This document shows, piece after piece, positions 1 to 5,571 of a stretch of DNA of 5,571 bases. Within the stretch, counting starts at the first letter, position 1; each line of letters opens with the position of its first letter. The DNA is taken from NCBI GenBank assembly GCA_023818995.1, contig JAMWDA010000103.1:1-5571 (forward strand), read 5' to 3'. Position numbers and translations under genes: made by a program. A model generated the notes under the pieces. That model saw nothing but the letters and a program-made list of their open reading frames with translations. It was not told the origin of the DNA and searched no databases. The stretch comes from Candidatus Omnitrophota bacterium. Its GTDB lineage: Bacteria; Omnitrophota; Gorgyraeia; Duberdicusellales; 4484-171.

Positions 1-810
1 CTTAACCGAACCTCCCACATCAATAAAGTGAAAATAAGGTGAATATTTGTGTGGTAAAGGCTCTCTATATTTTTTCTGGTTAATAATTTCTATCTCAACC
101 TCTTCATTAAAAGCTTTTATAATACTTTTTTCAGGATAACTACATTCATTGCCCCAAGAAAAACTCACCGCAAATTGATGAGAATTAAAGATAAATAACC
201 TCCTATCTATCTTCGTTACTAAAAAGCTACTGGATTGGACCATTCCTAATATTAAGACAACACCAATTCTTTTACTCGAAAAAAAATGCCAGTACCAGAA
301 CGAACTATCAAAAATATTTTGTAGGAATAATTTCGTGGGATAAGATATTAGGTTATTACCTATAAACCCAATCCCTCTAAAGGGTGTTTGATAATCGTCA
401 ATCCTAACCTCACCCACCACATCTGCAAAAGGTAAAGGAGAACGCCATAATAAATTCTCTGTTTCCCTTTTGGGCAAGAAAGTTATATTTTGAATCCTCC
501 TATATTCCAAAGAACAATTGAAAATTTTATTGGCATCTTCATACATTAATTTTATGGCTTTTTTAGGGTCATACAAATCAACCTTCATAATTTCATCAGG
601 AAAATTGTTGTGGAGTAAATATTCTCTGTGCCATCTCCTACTCTCATCTTTATAAAGAAGACAACAATCCCCAAACACACCCGTCTGGCTATGGGGAAAA
701 TAATGCCTTCCAAAGAAAATTCTTCCCACTATATCCCCATTACTAAAAGCGAAAACCCTCCATTCAAATACATTCTCCCCTTCCTTAAGTATTTCCCGTT
801 TCTCTTTCAT
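1..810 (-). CDS. Hypothetical protein, possibly CrtC/AttH-like lipocalin-fold; 3' end beyond window
   Basis: An uninterrupted frame of 270 codons runs from ATG at 810-808 to the left edge with no stop, so the C-terminus is missing. The start is one base after the stop of the upstream radical SAM gene, which suggests translational coupling; no clear Shine-Dalgarno is visible. The N-terminal part has an aromatic FEWRVF segment (residues 15-20) followed by a short glycine turn and a strand. The middle has a GEVRIDD..PFRGIGF stretch (133-149), then FWYWHFF (171-177) and a hydrophobic strand VVLILGM (184-190). This order recalls the carotenoid 1,2-hydratase (CrtC)/AttH lipocalin-like family, which typically shows EWWYF, then G-x-x-x-V-x-x-DG and a D-x-NWG motif before W-x-WG. 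Here the D-x-NWG position reads GNNLIS, so known catalysis may not be conserved. No signal peptide is visible. That it is a gene is well supported; the family is a tentative reading from motif order, and a plain hypothetical protein is the fallback. Confidence 0.72.
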   Translation of the reverse strand, partial: MKEKREILKEGENVFEWRVFAFSNGDIVGRIFFGRHYFPHSQTGVFGDCCLLYKDESRRWHREYLLHNNFPDEIMKVDLYDPKKAIKLMYEDANKIFNCSLEYRRIQNITFLPKRETENLLWRSPLPFADVVGEVRIDDYQTPFRGIGFIGNNLISYPTKLFLQNIFDSSFWYWHFFSSKRIGVVLILGMVQSSSFLVTKIDRRLFIFNSHQFAVSFSWGNECSYPEKSIIKAFNEEVEIEIINQKKYREPLPHKYSPYFHFIDVGGSVK

Positions 811-811
811 A

Positions 812-2659
812 TTAAAAATTGCTCAAATCGCTGTCTTTAAGATTCCTTCTATAAAATTCTAAAATTTCGTTATCAGATTTTTTATTTTCAAGGAATTCAG
901 ACATTTTAGCTAAGAGGTTCTTGTTATACTCTTTTATTTCCTTACATTTCTCATAATGTTCAGAACAAACAGGATATTCTACCTTGTAAGGACGCTGACC
1001 TCTTTCTAATTGGGCACGCGTATCAGAATTATAGGTATATCTTCTAAAAGGAGCTTCACGTGGAACTTTATTGGGAAATCTAAGACGGTGCTCCCAAGCA
1101 CGAGAAGCTTGACGATAAATATATTCAGATAATATTTTTCGTTCCAAACTCAACTCACCAAAATATTCCTTATATCTTCTCTCTGCTTCCTCAGCTTTTT
1201 TTACTACTAATCCATTGGGAGCATATGTCTTAACTGCTTTCATCATTACAATAGCATCTTTACAAGCTTTTTCATGGTACTGTGCTTTATCATTGTATAA
1301 TAAAGGATTCTTTGATCTCTTACAATATTCGTATCCATTTAAAGAAACATTTAAAATTCTTAACACTGTCGGACCCCCAAATTCATATACTTCTCCATAC
1401 ATTCTATCTACAAAATCAAGTAGCTCATATCTTTCAAAATTTGGGTGTTTCAAGGGAACACCATAATGATGCACCATACTATAATCAAAATCTTCATAAA
1501 CTCTGCCTTCCTTCTTCATCCGTTCCCATAAAGCAGTCCCCGGACCAGCACATAATAGATTTATCTGATACCAGGTTGTTTCAAGTTCAATAAATGCTCT
1601 TTTCTCAGCAACGATATTCTGGCGGTTATGGTGGTCAAAACCAAATATTATTGCTCCCAAAGTATATATACCATGTTTATGGAGCTCGCATATTGTCTCT
1701 CTAATATCTCTACCGCTTCTTTTTTCTTCAATATTTTTACTAATTAACATATCAGGGTAAAATGACTCTACTCCTACAAAAAGAATTTGTATACCCATCA
1801 AAACTAACTCTTCAAAATCGTATTGAGCAATTGACCTATTACTTCCAAAACAATAGTAATTTAATTTTCGTAAACCAAATTCCTTATCATTACGAATTAA
1901 TTCCCCTAAACGTCGTGCCTTTTTCTCATATTTGAGGAAATCCTCATCGTAAATAATAAATGAATCTAACTGGGGATTATTACGCATAATCATCTTCATC
2001 GTGTTAAATATCTGTTCGGCATTAGCCACCTCAATATAACGACCTTTAAATGTGTGGGAAGTATAACAAAATTCACATAAACCAGTGCACCCTAAACCAC
2101 CCAAAATTGTAGCACAATCGCCCTCTTTATAATAATCAAGCCAAGGATAAGAAGAACTAACTAAAGGAAGATACTGAACTATGGGAACATTTGTATCCTC
2201 GCCAAAAAGCTTTCTACAAAATTCTATTCCCTCACCTTCACAAAAATAATCAATCAGTGGCTTTAATGATGGGTTATTTTCTATTGCATCGTAAACAGAG
2301 GCCATCCCATAACCTCCAGCAATAACTTTAATCTGTGGATTAATCTGTTTAGCTATACGAGCCATCTCAAATAACTCTTCTGTCTGCATACTAAAACTTT
2401 GAAGGGCTACATGGGTATATCCTTTTTTAACTTCTTCGCAAAAATCTTCTTCTGTGGGTGCTTCTAAAACTACACAAGGAACTCTTAAATTCTGAGCAAT
2501 AATATGTAAAGCAAGTAAATGGGTATGAGAAGTTTGTGTAAAAATACCTTGTCCTTTGGTGAATCTCTGGGAACTACCATCTAACATAGCTTCGTTATAC
2601 CCATAAACTTTTTTCTTAGTAATAGGATAACTTAAAAGTAATTTATATTCTGTGTTCAT
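812..2659 (-). CDS. B12-binding-type radical SAM protein (615 aa)
   Basis: A predicted cytosolic iron-sulfur enzyme that would cleave S-adenosylmethionine to start radical chemistry, probably with cobalamin. Residues about 45-155 form a Rossmann-like B12-binding-type domain: alternating strands, an AGGYG turn (114-118) and the CEGEG segment (140-144) that usually closes this domain. The radical SAM core follows with the cluster motif C191-x3-C195-x2-C198 (GCTGLCEFCYT), a YDEDF segment (237-241) and a VGVES strand (296-299). The cobalamin ligand motif DxHxxG is not visible, so B12 may bind without a protein histidine or not at all. Residues from about 410 to 615 are a helical, charged region rich in Arg, Lys, Glu and Tyr that I do not recognise. 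The ATG at 2659 is the first possible start, because an in-frame TAG lies two codons upstream; its ribosome site is weak (AAGAGA about 15 bases away). It follows the SPASM gene by 28 bases and precedes the next gene by one base, so the three are probably co-transcribed. The substrate is unknown; methyltransferase or C-C bond chemistry is typical of the family. Confidence 0.92.
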   Translation of the reverse strand: MNTEYKLLLSYPITKKKVYGYNEAMLDGSSQRFTKGQGIFTQTSHTHLLALHIIAQNLRVPCVVLEAPTEEDFCEEVKKGYTHVALQSFSMQTEELFEMARIAKQINPQIKVIAGGYGMASVYDAIENNPSLKPLIDYFCEGEGIEFCRKLFGEDTNVPIVQYLPLVSSSYPWLDYYKEGDCATILGGLGCTGLCEFCYTSHTFKGRYIEVANAEQIFNTMKMIMRNNPQLDSFIIYDEDFLKYEKKARRLGELIRNDKEFGLRKLNYYCFGSNRSIAQYDFEELVLMGIQILFVGVESFYPDMLISKNIEEKRSGRDIRETICELHKHGIYTLGAIIFGFDHHNRQNIVAEKRAFIELETTWYQINLLCAGPGTALWERMKKEGRVYEDFDYSMVHHYGVPLKHPNFERYELLDFVDRMYGEVYEFGGPTVLRILNVSLNGYEYCKRSKNPLLYNDKAQYHEKACKDAIVMMKAVKTYAPNGLVVKKAEEAERRYKEYFGELSLERKILSEYIYRQASRAWEHRLRFPNKVPREAPFRRYTYNSDTRAQLERGQRPYKVEYPVCSEHYEKCKEIKEYNKNLLAKMSEFLENKKSDNEILEFYRRNLKDSDLSNF

Positions 2660-2687
2660 AATAATCTAACAAGTTCTCTTAAAAATA

Positions 2688-3695
2688 TCATCCTTTAGAA
2701 TTAAAAATCTTTTCATCGTATTCTACAGGGAACACTTTTGTTTTCTCAAACATTTTTTTCAATCTTTCCCTTATATAAGAATCATTCATTGGACAATCAC
2801 ATCTATTTATATTTGCTCTCTCAATACTAAAATAAGATGTAGACCACATCCTCTCTACTATATCTTTTAGATTCTCATTTCTTACATTCCCAAAACTAAG
2901 AGGTATGTAACAACAAGGTTGAACATCTCCATATAAAGAGATAAAGAAAAACCACCGCGTAATACTACAACACACAAAAGGCACAGTTCCATCACACCAT
3001 TCTTCCCAGAAAACAAAATTAGGCTCTAATAAAGAGAAAAATTCTTTTTTTTCCTCCTCGCTAAGTTTAATATCCTGCTGATACCATCTTCCTATCATAA
3101 TAGGAGTAAGTGCTCTTATCTTAAATACTCCTAAATCTTTACCAAGTTGAATTATTTTCTTAAAATCCCCCTTCTTAAGACTTTGCTTGGTTACTACTGT
3201 GGAAATTCCCACAGGGATACCTAACTTTACACAATTCCTAATAGCTTGAATAGCTTTGCTCCAAGAGCCCTTAAATCCTCGAAATCTATCGTGGGTTTCC
3301 GCATCAGCGCTATCAATACTAACTAAAAGGAAAGTTATACCTGCATCTTTAATCTCTTTCGCAAAATCAATATCTGCTAATTTATGTCCATTAGTATCAA
3401 ACCGTGTATAAAGTCCTTTCTTCGTAGCATATTGAAGAAGTTCCAAAAAATCTTTATGTAATGTTGGTTCACCCCCAAATAAACAAACCATTTTAAATCC
3501 TATATCACTCAATCTATCTAATATCCTTTCTTTAATTTCTATCGTAGAAAGTTCCTCTCTCTCTTTACTCTTATACAATGCTATACCACAATGTTGACAC
3601 AAACAATCACATCCGGAAGTAATCATAATCATAACACCTTTTACTTCGGCAAACTTTTTAATACCTTGATAACCCTCTAATTCCTCTAATTGCAT
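2688..3695 (-). CDS. Radical SAM/SPASM domain protein (335 aa)
   Basis: A cytosolic radical SAM enzyme with a C-terminal auxiliary cluster domain. The S-adenosylmethionine cluster motif is C29-x3-C33-x2-C36 (SGCDCLCQHC), with an additional cysteine at 31 inside the motif. It is followed by the canonical GGEP (74-77), DTNG (100-103) and SIDS (126-129, continuing to FRG at 138-140) core signatures. The C-terminal part carries a SPASM/twitch arrangement: C234, C242-C243, then YGDVQPCC (255-262), FGNV (268-271) and a closing CDC at 299-301. The pattern G-x-V-x-PCC followed by FGNV is characteristic of SPASM proteins, which include peptide-maturing enzymes and dehydrogenases acting on sugars or aminocyclitols. 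ATG at 3695 is preceded by a strong AGAGGGG site. Length fits the family. It opens a three-gene block, 28 bases ahead of the B12-type radical SAM gene. No precursor-peptide gene is seen nearby, so a small-molecule or carbohydrate substrate seems likelier than a peptide, but this is inference. Confidence 0.93.
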   Translation of the reverse strand: MQLEELEGYQGIKKFAEVKGVMIMITSGCDCLCQHCGIALYKSKEREELSTIEIKERILDRLSDIGFKMVCLFGGEPTLHKDFLELLQYATKKGLYTRFDTNGHKLADIDFAKEIKDAGITFLLVSIDSADAETHDRFRGFKGSWSKAIQAIRNCVKLGIPVGISTVVTKQSLKKGDFKKIIQLGKDLGVFKIRALTPIMIGRWYQQDIKLSEEEKKEFFSLLEPNFVFWEEWCDGTVPFVCCSITRWFFFISLYGDVQPCCYIPLSFGNVRNENLKDIVERMWSTSYFSIERANINRCDCPMNDSYIRERLKKMFEKTKVFPVEYDEKIFNSKG

Positions 3696-3805
3696 ATTAA
3701 CCCCTCTTGCCTATACTAATTTACATAAAATTAAATCTGTGAGGCGTTAAGATACTTTTTATTACAAACGTTCCGGTTATATAATCTCACTTGAGCTCTT
3801 CACAT
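3696..3805. other. Intergenic gap between broken operon remnant and radical SAM block
   Basis: These 110 bases separate the stop of the 3' gene remnant from the SPASM gene. I see no tRNA, riboswitch, repeat or convincing terminator hairpin. A weak sigma70-like pair can be drawn on the minus strand: TTAACG (3750-3745) and TATGTA (3727-3722) with a 17-base spacer. The matches are 4/6 and 3/6, too poor in AT-rich DNA to call a promoter. This is the most likely place for the left block to gain its own promoter. Confidence 0.4.
3701..3707 (-). promoter_or_regulatory. Ribosome binding site of the SPASM gene
   Basis: Minus-strand AGAGGGG lies five bases upstream of the ATG at 3695. It is a clear purine-rich Shine-Dalgarno sequence and supports that start over downstream alternatives. 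It is the strongest ribosome site of the left block, consistent with this gene leading the block. Confidence 0.7.
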
Positions 3806-4116
3806 TTAAACTTTTAATCTTTTCTTTATCTTCCTTTCAAAAAGAAACATCTCCAAAGATCTTGCTAATAAACAAATCTTGTAAAGAATCTTAAGATTAT
3901 TAAAAAATAAACCTAATTTCTCTATTATTCTTATTATAAAATTCGGCACTACTCTAAACTGTGCCAGTGAACACAAAAGATAATAGCACTCAAGAACTTT
4001 AATTTTACCCTCATATTCCTCTTTTCAGGATCAAAACTTTTCATCCAATTACCTTGAGATTTAAGGACATCTCTCCGTTCTATATCTCTATCAGAAATTA
4101 TCCCTTTTTCACAAAA
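3806..4116 (-). pseudogene. 3' remnant of an unrelated gene, possibly the C-terminus of another radical SAM protein, frameshifted
   Basis: After the transketolase sequence stops, the same frame reads FCEKGIISDRDIERRD and SQGNWMKSFDPEK (4116 to about 4021). This does not look like transketolase. If one base is added to the A-run at 4022-4025, reading moves into the next frame and stays open for about 70 more codons to a TAA at 3806-3808. That stretch begins EEYEGKIKVLECYYLLCSLA, has a hydrophobic FRVVPNFIIRIIEKLGLF segment, and ends in a basic tail (FERKIKKRLKV). The two pieces together look like one continuous C-terminal region of about 105 residues. Its pattern of an acidic helix, then a hydrophobic proline-containing helix, then a basic tail recalls the C-terminal ends of BchE-like B12 radical SAM proteins, but I hold that identity at low confidence. 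There is no start codon or ribosome site of its own, so it is a remnant rather than an intact gene. Confidence 0.5.
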
Positions 4117-4554
4117 AATAGAAAACCCATGCCCTAAAGAACCCGTACTTACTTCTACTCCTGGAACTTTATGCATATCAGGATGCATTCCAAAAGCACT
4201 ATCTAATTGGTTAAAAGTTTTCATTTTCTCTTCAGGGAAAAAACCTACTTTAGCAAGAATAGGGAAAAAAGCAAGCGCTGAGTGTCCTTTACTAAGAATA
4301 AACCTATCCCTCTCTTCCCAATAGGGGTTAGATGGTTTTATATTCAATACATAAAAATAAAGTGCTATCAATAATTCCACACAGGACAAACTACCACCAA
4401 TATGTGCACCCACTGCAATATTTGTAAGTTCAACAATTTTCTTCCTAACATCCACTGCATAATCAGATAAAATTCTTATTAACTCCGCTCTACTACCATA
4501 TTCCTGACCATTATTTAATCTTCCCTGGTAAATAGTATTATTAATTGTTTTCAT
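3949..4554 (-). CDS. Truncated, chimeric transketolase N-terminal subunit (201 codons, likely non-functional)
   Basis: Split transketolases carry the thiamine-diphosphate-binding half on an N-terminal subunit of about 270-280 residues. Here residues 22-146 match that family: HIGGSLSCVELLIALY (51-66), RDRFILSKGHSA (82-93) and MHPDMHKVPGVEVSTGSLGHG (123-143) with the pyrophosphate-contact histidines. After GHGFSI (141-146) the family would continue through the GDGE...N metal/diphosphate motif; all of that is absent. Residues 147-178 belong to unrelated sequence, and residues 179-201 appear to be read in the wrong frame after an indel. The partner C-terminal subunit that normally follows is also missing. 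Start ATG at 4554 is supported by AAAGGT six bases upstream, overlapping the stop of the dehydrogenase gene. Transketolase activity is not expected. It could be a true deletion in the genome or an assembly join. Confidence 0.8.
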   Translation of the reverse strand: MKTINNTIYQGRLNNGQEYGSRAELIRILSDYAVDVRKKIVELTNIAVGAHIGGSLSCVELLIALYFYVLNIKPSNPYWEERDRFILSKGHSALAFFPILAKVGFFPEEKMKTFNQLDSAFGMHPDMHKVPGVEVSTGSLGHGFSIFCEKGIISDRDIERRDVLKSQGNWMKSFDPEKRNMRVKLKFLSAIIFCVHWHSLE

Positions 4555-4560
4555 AATATT

Positions 4561-4566
4561 ACCTTT
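4561..4566 (-). promoter_or_regulatory. Ribosome binding site of the transketolase fragment
   Basis: Minus-strand AAAGGT is six bases upstream of the ATG at 4554 and overlaps the TAA stop of the dehydrogenase gene (4567-4565). The arrangement shows that the two genes were one transcription unit with coupled translation and fixes the start of the transketolase frame. Confidence 0.6.
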
Positions 4567-5569
4567 AATCTAATACAATTAAATTTCTTATGACATCTCC
4601 TTCTTCTACCTCTTTAATAGCATCGTTTATTTGGGATAAAGGATAGCGGTGAGTAATTAATTCATCTAACTTTAAATTACCTCTTTGATATAGTTTAATT
4701 AATTTAGGAATATCTATCTTTAAACAAGTCGACCCCATCCAACTACCTATAAATTTACGCTCTTCCTTAACTATAGGTAAAACATTCAGTGCTACTTGAG
4801 TAGTAAGTTTGGGAACACCTACAATGATAATCTTCCCACCCCTATTCACTATCTCACATCCTTTAGTAATAGCTTCACTATTCCCCACGGTAATAAATAC
4901 ATAATCTACTCCCCAACCAGAGGTTATATCTTTTATTTCTTTATTGAGATTATGGGTAAAATTAATATTAATGGTATGTGTTGCACCAAAATCTCTTGAC
5001 CTCTCTAATTTTTTATCCAAAATATCCATAGCCACAATAGGATAAGCATTCACTAATTTTGCTCCCTGAACCACATTTAAACCTACTCCTCCTACACCTA
5101 TTACTGCTACACTATTACCCGTCTCAACTTTAGCAGTATTTAAAACTGCTCCTACTCCCGTTATAACTCCACATCCTAAAAGAGCTGCTATATCTAAAGG
5201 AGTTCCCTCGGGAATCTTTACTACCTGTGATTGGTGAACCACTACATATTCAGCAAATCCTCCTACCCAAAGCCCTTGATATATATCTTTACCATCTTTT
5301 GTATGTAAACGAGTACCTCTATCTAAAAGAAACTCTTCTTCACAAAGATGAGGTAAACCTTTTATACAATATCTACATCTTCCACAGGACCGTAATACAC
5401 TAACTACCACTTTATCACCTACCTTTATAGAATCCACTCCTTCTCCTACTTCCTCTATTATCGCTGAAGTTTCATGTCCGGCTATAAAAGGTGTTCTTCC
5501 ACCCCAATCTCCTTTTATAAAATGAATATCACTATGGCAAATCGCTGTAGCAACTACTTTAACTTTTAC
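4565..5569 (-). CDS. Zinc-dependent alcohol dehydrogenase (medium-chain family), 5' end beyond window
   Basis: A cytosolic oxidoreductase interconverting an alcohol and an aldehyde or ketone with a nicotinamide cofactor. The visible 334 codons begin at the right edge in the middle of the N-terminal domain. The catalytic zinc ligands are present: C11 in ICHSD, H32-E33 in AGHET, and C133 in LLGCGVITG (visible-codon numbering). The structural zinc site is C62-x2-C65-x2-C68-x7-C76. The Rossmann loop GVGGVG is at 158-163, with D182 at the end of the second strand, which favours NAD over NADP. The frame is open upstream of a GTG at 5437, and that codon is an internal valine in the conserved GEGVDSIKVGDKV stretch, not a start; roughly 30 N-terminal residues are probably outside the window. 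The C-terminus is complete and typical. It lies 10 bases ahead of the transketolase fragment, suggesting sugar or polyol metabolism. Substrate cannot be told from sequence. Confidence 0.95.
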   Translation of the reverse strand, partial: VKVKVVATAICHSDIHFIKGDWGGRTPFIAGHETSAIIEEVGEGVDSIKVGDKVVVSVLRSCGRCRYCIKGLPHLCEEEFLLDRGTRLHTKDGKDIYQGLWVGGFAEYVVVHQSQVVKIPEGTPLDIAALLGCGVITGVGAVLNTAKVETGNSVAVIGVGGVGLNVVQGAKLVNAYPIVAMDILDKKLERSRDFGATHTININFTHNLNKEIKDITSGWGVDYVFITVGNSEAITKGCEIVNRGGKIIIVGVPKLTTQVALNVLPIVKEERKFIGSWMGSTCLKIDIPKLIKLYQRGNLKLDELITHRYPLSQINDAIKEVEEGDVIRNLIVLD

Positions 5570-5571
5570 CT

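Noticed and set aside
628..840. Plus-strand open frame of 70 codons
   Set aside because: It lies antisense to the left-edge gene and the end of the B12-type radical SAM gene, has no ribosome site and no recognisable protein character.
1215..1593. Two overlapping plus-strand open frames (1215-1466 and 1282-1593)
   Set aside because: Both are antisense to the well-supported 615-residue radical SAM gene and overlap each other in different frames; they look like shadows.
3722..3750. Sigma70-like promoter on the minus strand ahead of the SPASM gene
   Set aside because: TTAACG and TATGTA with a 17-base spacer match consensus only 4/6 and 3/6, which is common by chance in such AT-rich sequence.
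3696..3805. RiPP precursor peptide gene beside the SPASM enzyme
   Set aside because: The gap has no start codon with ribosome site followed by a usable short open frame, and the other spacers are too small, so a peptide-maturation system is not supported within this window.
4796..4999. Plus-strand open frame of 67 codons
   Set aside because: It is antisense to the Rossmann domain of the alcohol dehydrogenase and lacks any coding support of its own.
5435..5437. GTG as the start of the alcohol dehydrogenase
   Set aside because: The frame stays open to the window edge and encodes the conserved catalytic zinc ligands upstream (ICHSD, GHE), so this codon is an internal valine.

Overview
This is an AT-rich window (roughly one third G+C by eye) in which every credible gene lies on the minus strand. 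It reads, in transcription order, from the right edge to the left edge. Short gaps, gene-internal or overlapping ribosome sites and small intergenic regions are bacterial in style. The content (two radical SAM enzymes, a stand-alone transketolase N-half, a zinc alcohol dehydrogenase) resembles accessory or carbohydrate/secondary-metabolite regions of uncultivated anaerobic bacteria. I cannot assign a phylum from the sequence; Omnitrophota-like or similar lineages are only a guess.

Right part (3806-5571): a medium-chain zinc-dependent alcohol dehydrogenase, missing its N-terminus beyond the window edge, is followed after 10 bases by a transketolase N-terminal-subunit gene. That second gene is broken. 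It keeps good transketolase sequence only to about residue 146 (near 4117), then continues in frame into unrelated sequence. It then appears to lose frame at a short A-run (4022-4025). In the neighbouring frame a coherent coding-like stretch runs on to a stop at 3806-3808. The simplest reading is a fusion of the 5' end of a transketolase gene with the 3' end of another gene, either by a deletion in the genome or by an assembly join, plus a one-base indel. The transketolase C-subunit expected next is absent.

Left part (1-3695): after a 110-base gap a second compact block begins with a strong ribosome binding site. It encodes a radical SAM/SPASM protein (335 aa), then after 28 bases a B12-binding-type radical SAM protein (615 aa), then after a single base a third gene running off the left edge. 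That third gene (270 codons visible) has no stop in the window. It looks distantly like the lipocalin-fold CrtC/AttH carotenoid-hydratase-like proteins, with the usual central motif changed.

Working hypothesis: the left block is a three-gene modification pathway in which two radical SAM enzymes and a lipocalin-like protein act on a common, unknown small molecule or lipid. The right block is the remnant of a sugar or polyol biosynthesis operon. Both functional statements are inference; the gene boundaries and cofactor motifs are seen directly.
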